Source of the DNA: Streptomyces sp. LHD-70
Lineage (GTDB): Bacteria > Actinomycetota > Actinomycetes > Streptomycetales > Streptomycetaceae
NCBI RefSeq assembly: GCF_031157275.1
Contig: NZ_JAVIFW010000002.1
Coordinates: forward strand, 124,001-188,000
DNA: 64,000 nucleotides
Direction: 5' to 3'
Of the stretch, positions 9,133-22,125 are shown piece by piece. Numbering within the stretch: position 1 is the stretch's first letter; the number at the start of each line of letters is the position of its first letter. Made by a program: the position numbers and the translations under genes. Below the pieces are notes generated by a model. The model worked only from the letters and a program-made list of their open reading frames with translations, was not told where the DNA came from and ran no database searches.

Positions 9133-10644
9133 TCAGCCCTCGACGCCCAGCTTCTCCAGGATCAGCTCCTTGACGCGGGCCGCATCGGCCTGGCCGCGGG
9201 TGGCCTTCATGACCGCGCCGACCAGGGCGCCGGCCGCGGCCACCTTGCCGCCGCGGATCTTGTCCGCGATGGCCTGGTTGCCGGCGATGGCCTCCTCGAC
9301 GGCGGCGGTGAGCGCGCCCTCGTCGGAGACGACCTTCAGGCCGCGCTTCTCGACGACGGTGTCCGGGTCGCCCTCGCCCGCGAGCACGCCCTCGATGACC
9401 TGGCGGGCCAGCTTGTCGTTGAGGTCACCGGCCGCGACGAGTTCGGCGACCCGGGCGACCTGCGCCGGGGTGATCGACAGCTCGTCGAGCGCCTTGCCCT
9501 GCTCGTTGGCGTTACGGGCCAGCTCGCCCATCCACCACTTGCGGGCCTGGTCGGCCGGGGCGCCCGCGTCGATCGTGGCGACGATCGGGTCGACCGCACC
9601 GGCGTTGAGCATCGACTGCATGTCGTGCTCGGTGACACCCCACTCCTCGCGCAGCCGGTTGCGGCGCACGCGCGGCATCTCCGGCAGCGTCGCCCGCAGC
9701 TCCTCGACCCACTCACGGGCCGGGGCGACGGGGACGAGGTCGGGCTCCGGGAAGTACCGGTAGTCCTCGGCGTTGTCCTTGATGCGGCCCGAGGTGGTCG
9801 AGCCGTCGTCCTCGTGGAAGTGTCGGGTCTCCTGCACGATCGTGCCGCCGGAGGAGAGCACCGCCGCGTGCCGCTGGATCTCGAAGCGCGCCGCCCGCTC
9901 CACGGAGCGCAGCGAGTTGACGTTCTTCGTCTCGGAGCGCGTGCCGAACTCCTCGCGCCCGTGGGGCCGCAGCGACAGGTTCACGTCGCAGCGCATCTGG
10001 CCCTTGTCCATGCGCGCCTCGGAGACGTCCAGGGACCTGATGACCTCGCGCAGCTCCGCGACGTACGCCTTGGCGACCTCGGGGGCCCGCTCGCCCGCGC
10101 CCTCGATGGGCTTGGTGACGATCTCGATGAGCGGGATGCCCGCGCGGTTGTAGTCGAGCAGGGAGTGGGACGCGCCGTGGATACGGCCGGTGGCGCCGCC
10201 GACGTGCGTCGACTTGCCGGTGTCCTCCTCCATGTGGGCGCGCTCGATCTCCACGCGGAAGACCTCGCCGTCCTCCAGCTGGACGTCCAGATAGCCGTTG
10301 AAGGCGATCGGCTCGTCGTACTGCGAGGTCTGGAAGTTCTTCGGCATGTCCGGATAGAAGTAGTTCTTCCGGGCGAAGCGGCACCACTCGGCGATCGAGC
10401 AGTTCAGCGCGAGGCCGATCTTGATGGCGGACTCGACGCCGGTCGCGTTGACGACGGGCAGCGAGCCGGGCAGGCCGAGGCAGGTCGGACAGGTCTGCGA
10501 GTTGGCGTCCGCGCCGAGCGCGGTCGAGCAGCCGCAGAACATCTTCGTCCTGGTGCCGAGCTCGACATGGACCTCCAGGCCCATGACGGGGTCGTACGAC
10601 GCGAGCGCGTCCTCGTACGACACCAGGTCAGTCGTGACAGTCAC
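9133..10644 (-). CDS. gatB: Asp/Glu-tRNA amidotransferase subunit B
   Basis: A 503-residue GatB, the tRNA-binding and kinase subunit of the GatCAB amidotransferase. The complex converts Glu-tRNA(Gln) and Asp-tRNA(Asn) to the correct Gln and Asn forms. Diagnostic segments are [20 protein letters not shown], the Zn-cluster [19 protein letters not shown] and [22 protein letters not shown]-terminal helical YqeY-like tail ends [13 protein letters not shown]. The start is a GTG with a GAGAGGGA ribosome site. It is the last gene of the gatC-gatA-small ORF-gatB operon and is followed by a strong terminator. Streptomycetes lack a glutaminyl-tRNA synthetase, so the complex is expected to be essential. 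Confidence 0.98.
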   Translation of the reverse strand: MTVTTDLVSYEDALASYDPVMGLEVHVELGTRTKMFCGCSTALGADANSQTCPTCLGLPGSLPVVNATGVESAIKIGLALNCSIAEWCRFARKNYFYPDMPKNFQTSQYDEPIAFNGYLDVQLEDGEVFRVEIERAHMEEDTGKSTHVGGATGRIHGASHSLLDYNRAGIPLIEIVTKPIEGAGERAPEVAKAYVAELREVIRSLDVSEARMDKGQMRCDVNLSLRPHGREEFGTRSETKNVNSLRSVERAARFEIQRHAAVLSSGGTIVQETRHFHEDDGSTTSGRIKDNAEDYRYFPEPDLVPVAPAREWVEELRATLPEMPRVRRNRLREEWGVTEHDMQSMLNAGAVDPIVATIDAGAPADQARKWWMGELARNANEQGKALDELSITPAQVARVAELVAAGDLNDKLARQVIEGVLAGEGDPDTVVEKRGLKVVSDEGALTAAVEEAIAGNQAIADKIRGGKVAAAGALVGAVMKATRGQADAARVKELILEKLGVEG

Positions 10645-10660
10645 GGTGAAACTTTCCCTC

Positions 10661-10903
10661 TCAGCCCAGCAGGACGTCGTCGTCGCCGAGCCGCTTCAGC
10701 TCGCGATAGAGGATCGCCAGGCCGGTGACGATGGCGGCGGCGGAGACCGCGGCGTCGGCGAGACGCAGCAGGTCGTTGTCCTGGCGGGCCATCTTCGCCT
10801 GCTTGGCGACGCTCAGCGCGCCGAAGGCGGTGCTGGCCAGCGATACATAGACACCGGTCTTGGACTTCTTGAAGTTCTTGGCCTTCTTTGCCATGGCAGT
10901 CAC
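10661..10903 (-). CDS. Small conserved protein encoded between gatA and gatB
   Basis: An 80-residue basic protein ([20 protein letters not shown]...) with one or two hydrophobic stretches ([35 protein letters not shown]), so probably membrane-associated. Its GTG at 10903 overlaps the gatA stop by four bases (GTGA), and a GGAGG lies 10 bases upstream, which points to translational coupling with gatA. An internal ATG at 10894 is an alternative start. From memory this small gene sits at the same place in other streptomycetes, but no function is known. Its position inside an essential operon makes a chance open frame unlikely. Confidence 0.75.
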   Translation of the reverse strand: MTAMAKKAKNFKKSKTGVYVSLASTAFGALSVAKQAKMARQDNDLLRLADAAVSAAAIVTGLAILYRELKRLGDDDVLLG

Positions 10904-12393
10904 AGCGACGGAGCCTCCTCAAGCAGCGGGTGACCCCACTTTTCCACGAAGGCGGCCTCTACGGCGGCGCCGACCTTGTAAAGCCGGTCGTCCTTCATGG
11001 CGGGGGCGATGATCTGCAGCCCGACGGGCAGGCCGTCCTCCGGCGCGAGGCCGCAGGGCAGCGACATGGCGGCGTTGCCCGCCAGGTTCGTCGGCAGTGT
11101 GCACACATCCGCGAGGTACATCGCCATCGGGTCGTCGGCGCGCTCGCCGATCGGGAAGGCGGTGGTCGGCGTGGTCGGCGAGACGATGACGTCAACCTGC
11201 TCGAAGGACTTCGCGAAGTCCTGCGTGATGAGCGTGCGGACCTTCTGCGCGGAGCCGTAGTACGCGTCGTAGTAGCCGCTCGACAGGGCATACGTGCCGA
11301 GGATGATGCGGCGCTTGACCTCGTCACCGAAGCCGGCCTCACGGGTGAGCGCGGTGACGTCCTCGGCGGACTTCGTGCCGTCGTCCCCGACGCGCAGGCC
11401 GTAGCGCATGGCGTCGAAGCGGGCCAGGTTCGAGGAGCACTCGGACGGCGCGATCAGGTAGTACGCCGCGAGCGCCAGGTCGAAGGACGGGCAGTCCAGC
11501 TCGACGATCTCGGCGCCGAGCTCCTTCAGCAGCGCGACCGACTCGTCGAAGCGCTGCACGACACCGGCCTGGTAGCCCTCGCCGCGGAACTGCTTGACGA
11601 CGCCGACGCGCATCCCGGCGACGGAGCCGTTCTTCGCGGCCTCGACGACCGGCGGGACCGGGGCGTCGATGGAGGTGGAGTCCATCGGGTCGTGCCCGGC
11701 GATGGCCTCGTGCAGGAGGGCCGCGTCGAGGACCGTACGGGCGCAGGGGCCGCCCTGGTCGAGGGAGCTGGAGAAGGCCACCATGCCGTAGCGGGAGACG
11801 CCGCCGTAGGTCGGCTTGACGCCGACGGTGCCGGTGACGGCCGCGGGCTGGCGGATGGAGCCGCCGGTGTCCGTGCCGATGGCGAGCGGGGCCTCGTACG
11901 ACGCGAGCGCGGCGCTCGAACCACCGCCGGAACCGCCCGGGATCCGGGTGAGGTCCCAGGGGTTGCCGGTCGGGCCGTAGGCGCTGTTCTCCGTCGACGA
12001 CCCCATCGCGAACTCGTCCATGTTGGTCTTGCCGAGGACGACGACGTCGGCGGCCTTGAGCTTCTTGACCAGCGTCGCGTCGTACGGCGGGAGCCAGCCT
12101 TCGAGGATCTTCGAGCCGACCGTCGTCGGGACGCCCTCAGTGGTGAAGATGTCCTTCAGCGCGAGCGGGACGCCGGCAAGGGGGCCGAGCTTCTCGCCCG
12201 CCTCGCGCTTGGCGTCGACGGCGCGGGCCTGCGCGAGCGCGCCCTCGCGGTCGATGTGCAGGAAGGCGTGCACCTTCTCGTCGACGGCTTCGATCCGGGC
12301 CAGGTGCGCCTCGGTGACCTCGACGGCGGTGAGCTCACCGGAGGCGATCTTCGCGGCGATCTCGGCGGCCGTGAGCTTGATGATGTCCGTCAT
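10900..12393 (-). CDS. gatA: Asp/Glu-tRNA amidotransferase subunit A
   Basis: A 497-residue amidase-signature enzyme that releases ammonia from glutamine for GatB. The Ser-cisSer-Lys triad region is clear: [20 protein letters not shown] carries the Lys, [15 protein letters not shown] the glycine/serine loop and [13 protein letters not shown] the nucleophilic serine. Length is typical for bacterial GatA. The ATG at 12393 has a GGAGGA ribosome site about 9 bases upstream and lies 6 bases after the gatC stop, so the genes are co-transcribed. Confidence 0.98.
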   Translation of the reverse strand: MTDIIKLTAAEIAAKIASGELTAVEVTEAHLARIEAVDEKVHAFLHIDREGALAQARAVDAKREAGEKLGPLAGVPLALKDIFTTEGVPTTVGSKILEGWLPPYDATLVKKLKAADVVVLGKTNMDEFAMGSSTENSAYGPTGNPWDLTRIPGGSGGGSSAALASYEAPLAIGTDTGGSIRQPAAVTGTVGVKPTYGGVSRYGMVAFSSSLDQGGPCARTVLDAALLHEAIAGHDPMDSTSIDAPVPPVVEAAKNGSVAGMRVGVVKQFRGEGYQAGVVQRFDESVALLKELGAEIVELDCPSFDLALAAYYLIAPSECSSNLARFDAMRYGLRVGDDGTKSAEDVTALTREAGFGDEVKRRIILGTYALSSGYYDAYYGSAQKVRTLITQDFAKSFEQVDVIVSPTTPTTAFPIGERADDPMAMYLADVCTLPTNLAGNAAMSLPCGLAPEDGLPVGLQIIAPAMKDDRLYKVGAAVEAAFVEKWGHPLLEEAPSL

Positions 12394-12399
12394 GATGGG

Positions 12400-12696
12400 T
12401 TAGTCCTCCCCCAGGATCTGCGGCACCTTGAAACGCTGCTGCTCCTGGGCCGGGGCGCCGGAGAGCGCCTGCTCGGGGGTGAGCGACGGACGGACCTCGT
12501 CCGCGCGCATGACATTGGTCAGCGGCAGCGGGTGAGAGGTCGGCGGTACGTCTTGGTCGGCGACCTCGGAGACGCGTGCTACTGCGCCGAGAATGTCGTC
12601 GAGCTGGCCGGCGAAGTGGTCGAGCTCTTCGTCCTTCAGCTCCAGACGCGCCAGCCGAGCGAGGTGGGCGACCTCCTCGCGCGTGATGCCAGGCAT
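12400..12696 (-). CDS. gatC: Asp/Glu-tRNA amidotransferase subunit C
   Basis: A 98-residue GatC that wraps around GatA and stabilises the complex. It reads [20 protein letters not shown] and later [18 protein letters not shown], the usual GatC pattern. The ATG at 12696 follows GAGGA by 6 bases; an in-frame GTG four codons earlier is less likely. It is the first gene of the operon, so the promoter should lie in 12697-12870. Confidence 0.95.
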   Translation of the reverse strand: MPGITREEVAHLARLARLELKDEELDHFAGQLDDILGAVARVSEVADQDVPPTSHPLPLTNVMRADEVRPSLTPEQALSGAPAQEQQRFKVPQILGED

Positions 12697-12793
12697 GCGG
12701 ATCCTCACTGGGATGAGCGTGATGTGTCTGGCCCAATCCTATGGGGCCCGGCCCTGTGCCCGTTAAACGGTTGGCCGGAGGGGCGCCGTGGCC

Positions 12794-12839
12794 GGGGCGC
12801 GGAGGGGTGCCTCGGCGGGGGCGCGGAGGTGTGTCTCGT
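12794..12839. repeat. Short imperfect tandem duplication upstream of gatC
   Basis: Two copies of GGGGCGCGGAGG start at 12794 and 12818 (period 24), each followed by a similar G/T-rich stretch ending CTCG. It lies in the promoter-bearing gap between the GGDEF/EAL gene and gatC. No function is assigned. Confidence 0.4.
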
Positions 12840-12870
12840 AAGAACGCGAACGGGTGTCTGCGCAGGACCG

Positions 12871-14991
12871 TTACTTCACCACATGCCCGGAGGGCCGATC
12901 CGCTTCCTCCTGGGTGTCGTCCTGGTCCGTCTCCGCCGACAGCTCCGCGGGGCGGCGCCAGCCGCGCGAGCCGCGGGCGCGGAGCCAGGACGTGGTCTCG
13001 TCGGCGGGCATCGCGGCCGCGACCAGCCAGCCCTGCACCGCGTCACAGCCGAGGTCCCGCAGCCGCTCCCAGGTCTCGTCGTCCTCGACGCCCTCCGCGA
13101 CGACGAGGAGGCCGAGGGAATGGGCGAGGTCGACGGTGCAGCGGACGATCTCCGCGTCCTCGTTGTCCACGGCGAGGCGGGCCACGAACGAGCGGTCGAT
13201 CTTCAACTCGCTGACGGGCAGCCGCCGCAGGTGCACGAGCGAGGAGTACCCGGTGCCGAAGTCGTCGAGGGACATCTTCACGCCGTGCCCGGTGAGCCCG
13301 GCCAGGGTGTCCGCGGCGCGCTGCGGGTCCTCGAGCAGGACGTGTTCCGTTATCTCCAGCTGGAGCGCGCCCGCCGGGACGCCGTGCCGGGCCAGGCGGG
13401 CCGCGACGGCGCCCGCGAAGCCGGGCGTGTGGACGTCCCGCGGCGAGACGTTCACCGCGACCGGCACCTTCAGGCCCTGCTTGTGCCAGCGCGCGACCTG
13501 GGCGAGCGCGGTCTCCAGGACGTACTCCGTCAGGTGCGGCATCAGTCCGGACGACTCGGCGATCGCGATGAACTCGTCCGGCGGGACCTTGCCGCGCTCC
13601 GGGTGCACCCAGCGGACCAGCGCCTCCAGGCCGGCGACCTGGCCGTCGAAGCGGACCTTCGGCTGGTAGTGCAGCTCGACGTCGCCCGCGTCGAGCGCGC
13701 GCCGCAGGTCGCCCAACAGACCGAGGCGGTCGGGGGTGTTGGAGTCCCGCTTCGACTCGTACACCTCGACGCCGGTCCGGTCCCGCTTCGCCTGGTACAT
13801 CGCGACGTCGGCCCGGCGCAGCAGGCCCTCCGCGTCCAGGGCGTGGTCGGGGAAGACCGCGAGGCCGGCGCTCGCCTCCAGGACGAGGGTCAGCCCGTCC
13901 AGGTCGAGCGGGGAGCTGAGCTCGGCGACGAGGCCGCGGGCGACCCGCTGCGCGCTGGTCGTGGAGTCGCAGGTCGGCAGGAGTACCGCGAACTCGTCGC
14001 CGCCGAGCCGCGCGGCCTCCGCACCGCGCGGCAGGGCGTGCCGGAGCCGGTCGGCGATCTGCAGCAGCAGCCGGTCACCGGCGAGATGACCGAGGGTGTC
14101 GTTGACGGAACGGAACCGGTCGAGGTCGATCAGGACGAGGGCGGAACGCGCCCCGACCCGCTCGGCCTCGTCGAGCGCGGTCCAGGTCCGCTCCAACAGC
14201 CACTGCCGGTTGGGCAGTCCGGTGAGCGGGTCGCGCAACTGCTCCTCGGCCCTGGCCCGGGCGATCCACAGCGTGGAGTCGAGCGCGATCAGCGGGACCG
14301 CGAAGAGCGGCAGCAGGATCGGCAGGGCGGTGGCGACCACGCAGATCAGCGGGGCGATGCCGAGCAGCGCGACGCCGACGAGGGCCTGACGGACCACGGC
14401 GGTACGGGCGACGGTCGGCAGGCCCGCGCCGTGCGGCGCGTTCATGTACCAGAGCAGCAGGCGGGTCACCAGGAGATACGCGGCGGCGACCAGCACGATC
14501 TCCGGTGCGCTCCAGACGTTCCAGCTGTTCGGGTCCCAAGGGGTCTCGACGGTCGGGGCCTGGCCGAAGGCGGCGAGGACCAGGGCTCCGGCGCCGATGC
14601 CGATGATGTCCACCGCGCCGTGCAGCACGGCCTGCCACCAGCGGCGTCTGCGGGCGGCGGCGACCAGGACCACGACGCTGAGGCTGACCATGCCCGCGGG
14701 CACCCAGCCGTAGAGCAGCAGCACGGCGAGAGTGAGGGCGGCTCCGGAACCGGTGCCACCCCACCAGCGCTCGCGGCCGAGGAGCACGAGATGGCCGACG
14801 ATGACGCCGGTGAGCACGGCGAGCGACCAGCCGACGACGCCGCTGGGGAAGAGTGCGTGGTGATCGGTGAAGGCTCGGACGAACCCCGCTGCCAGGACCA
14901 CTGCCGCGGTGGCCGCGACCGCGGCCGGCAGCGCGGGCAGCATCAACCGGCGCAGCCCTGACACCGGATCGGCGCTTTCGGTCGGTTTCAT
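12871..14991 (-). CDS. rmdB: Membrane GGDEF-EAL cyclic-di-GMP protein, RmdB-like
   Basis: A 706-residue protein with about seven membrane helices in the first ~260 residues, then a GGDEF domain and an EAL domain. The cyclase motif is intact (RLGGDEFAVLLP). The phosphodiesterase domain has EALVRW, DDFGTGYSSL, KIDRSFV and EGVE. The inhibitory RxxD site upstream of GGDEF reads RGAE, so product inhibition may be absent. I start at the ATG at 14991 (AGGGACGGGA just upstream); a longer frame reaches 15210 but its extra residues look untranslated. Position next to ligA matches S. coelicolor RmdB (SCO5495, from memory), a regulator of morphological differentiation that acts mainly as a c-di-GMP phosphodiesterase. 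Confidence 0.9.
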   Translation of the reverse strand: MKPTESADPVSGLRRLMLPALPAAVAATAAVVLAAGFVRAFTDHHALFPSGVVGWSLAVLTGVIVGHLVLLGRERWWGGTGSGAALTLAVLLLYGWVPAGMVSLSVVVLVAAARRRRWWQAVLHGAVDIIGIGAGALVLAAFGQAPTVETPWDPNSWNVWSAPEIVLVAAAYLLVTRLLLWYMNAPHGAGLPTVARTAVVRQALVGVALLGIAPLICVVATALPILLPLFAVPLIALDSTLWIARARAEEQLRDPLTGLPNRQWLLERTWTALDEAERVGARSALVLIDLDRFRSVNDTLGHLAGDRLLLQIADRLRHALPRGAEAARLGGDEFAVLLPTCDSTTSAQRVARGLVAELSSPLDLDGLTLVLEASAGLAVFPDHALDAEGLLRRADVAMYQAKRDRTGVEVYESKRDSNTPDRLGLLGDLRRALDAGDVELHYQPKVRFDGQVAGLEALVRWVHPERGKVPPDEFIAIAESSGLMPHLTEYVLETALAQVARWHKQGLKVPVAVNVSPRDVHTPGFAGAVAARLARHGVPAGALQLEITEHVLLEDPQRAADTLAGLTGHGVKMSLDDFGTGYSSLVHLRRLPVSELKIDRSFVARLAVDNEDAEIVRCTVDLAHSLGLLVVAEGVEDDETWERLRDLGCDAVQGWLVAAAMPADETTSWLRARGSRGWRRPAELSAETDQDDTQEEADRPSGHVVK

Positions 14992-15242
14992 TCCCGTCCC
15001 TCTCACAGCCGGCGGTGCCCACGCCACGCGGCCCTCGTGTTCAGAAGTCACCGCGTCTGAAAACCCTTCTCCAGGCTCTCGTGGAGCCGGAGATACCCCA
15101 TTCGGCAGCGGGGCACGGCAGGCGCACTCCTCAACAGTAGGCCGCAGAAGGCTTCTACGGGCAGCGGTCGACAACGGTTGCCCGAATGCGACCCGACCAC
15201 CCGTATGCATCTGGTATGCGCTGAACGAGTGGCCTTCAACCG

Positions 15243-18458
<3,216 letters not shown>

Positions 18459-18462
<4 letters not shown>

Positions 18463-19148
18463 CGGCCGGGCCGCACCGTCAGGTCGTTGACCTCCGCGTC
18501 CCGCGGCAGGTCGAGGGCCATCAGGATCGTCGTGGCCACGGACTCCGGGTCGATCCAGCGGTCCGCGTCGTACGCCTTGCCCTCCTGCTGGTGCACCTTG
18601 GCCTGCATGGGGCTGGCCGTGCGCCCCGGGTAGACCGTGGTGACGCGCAGGCCGTTGGGCTTCTCCTCGGCCCGCAGGGAGTCGGCGAGCGCCTTCAGGC
18701 CGTGCTTGGACGCGGCGTACGCCGACCAGTCGGCGTGGGCGTTCAGGCCCGCGCCCGAGTTCACGAAGAGCACCTGGCCCTGGGCGACGCGGAGTTGGGG
18801 CAGGAAGTGCCGGGTCAGCTCGGCCGGCGCGATCAGGTTCACCTCCAACTGGTGGCGCCAGACCTTGGGGGTGAGGTCGCCGACCTGGCCGAGGTCGACG
18901 ACGCCCGCGATGTGCAGCAGCGAGTCGACCCGGTCGGGCAGCGCCTGGTGCGAGAACGCCCAGGAGAGGCGGTCCGGCTCGGCGAGGTCGCCGACGAGGG
19001 TGCGGGCGCCTTCGTACCGCTCGGCCAGTTCCTTGGCGCGGCCGGCGTCGCGCGCGAGGAGGACGAGGTCGTCGCCGCGCTCGTGCAGTCGGCGCGCGAC
19101 GGCGGCGCCGATGCCGGAGCCCGCTCCGGTGATCACATGGGTAGCCAT
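18459..19148 (-). CDS. Short-chain dehydrogenase/reductase
   Basis: A 229-residue NAD(P)-dependent SDR. The cofactor motif is TGAGSGIGAAVARRL, the structural NxAG-equivalent is HIAGVVDLG, and the catalytic Ser, Tyr and Lys are in VNSGAGLNAHADWSAYAASKHGLKALAD. The ATG at 19148 puts the Rossmann fold at residue 3; longer starts to 19214 add an unstructured Arg-rich leader. It is the first gene of a tightly packed set with the MetE-like gene and ligA. The substrate is unknown. Confidence 0.92.
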
Positions 19149-19173
19149 GCGGGCCATTCTCGCAACAGGCGGA

Positions 19174-19719
19174 TCAGCGCGTGCCCATGGACTCCTCGAG
19201 ATACGCCAGGGCACCGACCGGCTCCTCCGCGAAGAAGACCAGGTCGGTGAGGGGAACGGGCAGGAAGCCCTCGTCGTCCATGCGACGGAACTGGGTCTTC
19301 AGGCCGTCGTAGAAGCCCGCCGTGTTCAGGAGCACCACCGGCTTCGTGGTCCTGCCGTGCTTCTTCAGCTCCAGGATCTCGGTGGCCTCGTCGAGCGTGC
19401 CCGTGCCGCCGACCATGATCACCACCGCGTCGGCGTTCTCCAGGAGCGCCGCCTTCCGCTCCGCGAGGTCGGCCGTGACCAGCATCTGGTCGGGCTCCGT
19501 GACGGGCCGCGCCTTGGCCTGCAGGAACTCCACGGAGACGCCGAAGAGGCGGCCGCCCGCCTCCTGCACGCCGTCCGCGACGACCTTCATCAGGCCGACG
19601 TCGGAGCCGCCCCACACCAGCGTGTGGCCGGCCTTGCCGAGCAGCTCGGCGAACTCGCGGGCGGGGCGGGTGTAGCGCTCGTCGAGCTCGGCCGCGGAGA
19701 GGAAGACGCAGATGTTCAT
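19174..19719 (-). CDS. LOG-family Rossmann-fold protein
   Basis: A 181-residue protein of the LOG/TIGR00730 family, members of which include cytokinin-activating phosphoribohydrolases that release free bases from nucleoside monophosphates. The fold signatures are VFLSAAELDERY at the start, LVWGGSDVGLMKVVADG, and VGGTGTLDEATEIL. The last is the usual PGGxGTxxE motif with Val in place of Pro; the catalytic Glu and the flanking Arg (LAERKAALL) remain. The gene lies 25 bases upstream of the SDR gene on the same strand and may be in one operon. The natural substrate is not known. Confidence 0.88.
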   Translation of the reverse strand: MNICVFLSAAELDERYTRPAREFAELLGKAGHTLVWGGSDVGLMKVVADGVQEAGGRLFGVSVEFLQAKARPVTEPDQMLVTADLAERKAALLENADAVVIMVGGTGTLDEATEILELKKHGRTTKPVVLLNTAGFYDGLKTQFRRMDDEGFLPVPLTDLVFFAEEPVGALAYLEESMGTR

Positions 19720-19856
19720 GCAGTCACCGTACGACCCGCCACCGACACTCCGTCCCCGCCCCGCGGCCGGCCAACTCCACGCGCGCGTGCGGGAAGATCC
19801 GGCACCGCGCGGGTGCTGTACGGAGTGACGCCGACCGCACTCCTGGGAGGGCCGCC

Positions 19857-20201
19857 GTGGCCGAGGGACACCCGACCGAGGGACACAAGATCACCGTCGA
19901 ACAGGGCACGCAGCACGTGCGCGTGGTGCGCGACGGGCAGGTGATCGCCGACAGCGCCCGCCCCCTGGTGCTGCGCGAGACCGGCTACCCGGCGCGCTAC
20001 TACCTGCCGCCGCAGGACGTCCGCACGGAGCTGCTGGCGCCCTCGGAGACGCACACGTACTGCCCGTTCAAGGGCACCGCTTCCTACTGGTCGCTTCCGG
20101 AGGCGCCCGATCTGGTGTGGGCGTATCCGGAGCCGAAGCCTCAAGTGGCCGATATCAAGGACCACTTCTGCTTCTACGAGGTGGAGGAAGTGACGGGCTG
20201 A
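19857..20201 (+). CDS. DUF427 family protein
   Basis: A 114-residue single-domain protein of the DUF427 family, small beta-rich proteins of unknown function. It has the typical core VRVVRDGQVIADSARPLVLR, the Tyr/Leu stretch PARYYLPPQDVR, and HTYCPFKGTASYWSLP with a conserved Cys and Lys. The GTG at 19857 has GGGAGG 6 bases upstream. It is transcribed away from the LOG gene and ends 12 bases before the convergent mnmA stop. Confidence 0.9.
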   Translation: MAEGHPTEGHKITVEQGTQHVRVVRDGQVIADSARPLVLRETGYPARYYLPPQDVRTELLAPSETHTYCPFKGTASYWSLPEAPDLVWAYPEPKPQVADIKDHFCFYEVEEVTG

Positions 20202-20213
20202 GAACCGGCGCTG

Positions 20214-21344
20214 CTACGCGGCGGCCGTCGCGCGCCCCGTCGTCGCGATGGTCGCCGAGCCCACCACGCGCGTGCCGTCGTAGAGCACGATGGCCTGGCC
20301 CGGGGCGACGCCACGGACCGGCTCGTCGAACGTGACGTGCAGCGTGCCGTCGACCAGCTCCGCGCGGACCGGGGTCTCGCCGCCGTGCGCCCGCAGCTGC
20401 GCGGTGTACGTGCCGGGGCCTGCCGGGGCGGTGCCGCACCAGCGGGGCTTGATCGCGGTGAGGGCGGTGACGTCGAGCGCCTCGACCGGGCCGACCGTCA
20501 CGGTGTTGTTCACCGGCGAGATGTCCAGGACGTAGCGCGGCTTGCCGTCCGGGGCCGGGGTGCCGATGCGCAGGCCCTTGCGCTGGCCGATCGTGTAGCC
20601 GTACGCGCCCTCATGGGTGCCGAGTTTCGTGCCGGTCTCGTCGACGATGTCGCCCTCAGCCTTGCCGAGGCGGTTCGCGAGGAAGCCCTGGGTGTCGCCG
20701 TCGGCGATGAAGCAGATGTCGTGCGAGTCGGGCTTCTTGGCGACGGCGAGGCCACGGCGCTCGGCCTCCGCGCGGATCTCGTCCTTGGTGGTGACGGTGT
20801 CGCCGAGCGGGAACATCGCGTGCGCGAGCTGCCGGTCGTCCAGGACACCGAGGACGTACGACTGGTCCTTCGCCATGTCGGACGCGCGGTGCAGTTCGCG
20901 GTTGCCGTCGGCGTCCGTGACGACCTGGGCGTAGTGCCCGGTGGCGACGGCGTCGAAGCCGAGGGCGAGGGCCTTGTCGAGGAGCGCGGCGAACTTGATC
21001 TTCTCGTTGCAGCGCAGGCACGGGTTGGGCGTGCGACCCGCCTCGTACTCGGCGACGAAGTCCTCGACCACGTCCTCGCGGAAGCGGTCGGCGAGATCCC
21101 ACACGTAGAAGGGGATGCCGATGACGTCGGCCGCGCGGCGGGCGTCGCGGGAGTCCTCGATCGTGCAGCAGCCGCGGGCTCCGGTGCGGAAGGACTGCGG
21201 GTTGGCCGAGAGTGCCAGGTGCACTCCGGTGACGTCGTGCCCGGCCTCCGCGGCGCGGGCGGCGGCGACGGCTGAGTCGACCCCGCCGGACATGGCGGCG
21301 AGGACACGGAGGCGGCGCTGCGGGGCGGCGGGGATCTCAGTCAT
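20214..21344 (-). CDS. mnmA: tRNA 2-thiouridine(34) synthase
   Basis: A 376-residue MnmA that thiolates U34 of Lys, Glu and Gln tRNAs using ATP and persulfide sulfur. The PP-loop [13 protein letters not shown] is near residue 18. A catalytic Cys is in [13 protein letters not shown] and its partner appears in the CCTIED region ([16 protein letters not shown]), with ATGHYAQV and [10 protein letters not shown] also present. Start ATG 21344 has GGAGG 5 bases upstream. The nearby cysteine desulfurase (22118-23302, same strand) is the probable sulfur donor, with one plus-strand amidase gene between them. Confidence 0.97.
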   Translation of the reverse strand: MTEIPAAPQRRLRVLAAMSGGVDSAVAAARAAEAGHDVTGVHLALSANPQSFRTGARGCCTIEDSRDARRAADVIGIPFYVWDLADRFREDVVEDFVAEYEAGRTPNPCLRCNEKIKFAALLDKALALGFDAVATGHYAQVVTDADGNRELHRASDMAKDQSYVLGVLDDRQLAHAMFPLGDTVTTKDEIRAEAERRGLAVAKKPDSHDICFIADGDTQGFLANRLGKAEGDIVDETGTKLGTHEGAYGYTIGQRKGLRIGTPAPDGKPRYVLDISPVNNTVTVGPVEALDVTALTAIKPRWCGTAPAGPGTYTAQLRAHGGETPVRAELVDGTLHVTFDEPVRGVAPGQAIVLYDGTRVVGSATIATTGRATAAA

Positions 21345-21420
21345 AACTCCTCCAGGGTAGACGGAACCTTCGAGGACCCCTCGCGCGTTTCTACGATCAC
21401 GGGGAGCACGGGGAGGTTCA

Positions 21421-22125
21421 GTGGCCGAGGAGCAGTCCGGCGGCGAGAAGGACGAGCAGCGGGAGCGGTCGGGGCGAGGCGTGAGCAGACGCGGGCTGCT
21501 GATCGGCGGCGCGGTCGTCGTGGGCGCGGGCGCGGCGATGTTCCACGAGGAGCTGGGCCGCCTGTGGTGGCGGGTGCCCGGCATCGACAAGCAGCGCAAC
21601 GACGGGGACGTGGACCACAGGGGCGCGCAGTGGATCGCGGCCTCGGAGGCGAACCTGCGGTACGCGGACCGGCCCGCGGACTTCACGGTGGACCGCATTG
21701 TCATCCATGTCACGGAGGGCAGTTACGCGACGGCGGTGCGGGTCTTCCGCGATCCGCTGCACGCCGCGGCGACGCACTATGTGATCCGCGCGAAGGACGG
21801 CCACATCGCGCAGATGGCCCGCGAGCTGGACGTCGCGTTCCACGCGGGCAACCGCGCGTACAACGAACGCAGCGTCGGCATCGAGCACGAGGGCTTCGTC
21901 GACAAGCCGGAGACCCTGACGGACGTGATGTACCGCTCGTCGGCCCGCCTGGCGGCGGACATCTGCGCGCGGTACGGGATACCGGTGGACCGCGAGCACA
22001 TCATCGGCCACAACGAGGTCCCGGGCGCCACGCACACCGACCCGGGGCGGCACTGGGACTGGGACAAGTACATGCGCCTTGTGCGGGCCGCCGCGAAGGA
22101 GCGCGCCGAGTCAGCGGCTAGCTGA
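21421..22125 (+). CDS. N-acetylmuramoyl-L-alanine amidase (PGRP/amidase_2), exported
   Basis: A 234-residue zinc amidase that cleaves the lactyl-peptide bond of peptidoglycan. A basic, twin-arginine-type N-terminus ([19 protein letters not shown]) suggests export or membrane anchoring. The amidase_2 domain occupies about residues 85-220, with zinc ligands in [10 protein letters not shown] and [16 protein letters not shown] and a conserved Glu in [13 protein letters not shown] start with GGGGAGG 5-7 bases upstream. Its last 8 bases overlap the convergent cysteine desulfurase gene. Confidence 0.92.
   Translation: MAEEQSGGEKDEQRERSGRGVSRRGLLIGGAVVVGAGAAMFHEELGRLWWRVPGIDKQRNDGDVDHRGAQWIAASEANLRYADRPADFTVDRIVIHVTEGSYATAVRVFRDPLHAAATHYVIRAKDGHIAQMARELDVAFHAGNRAYNERSVGIEHEGFVDKPETLTDVMYRSSARLAADICARYGIPVDREHIIGHNEVPGATHTDPGRHWDWDKYMRLVRAAAKERAESAAS

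Noticed and set aside
10888..14961. 1,300-codon plus-strand open frame across gatA, gatC and the GGDEF/EAL gene
   Set aside because: It crosses several well-supported minus-strand genes and their intergenic gaps and has low-complexity Arg/Gly/Asp composition typical of GC-rich antisense frames.
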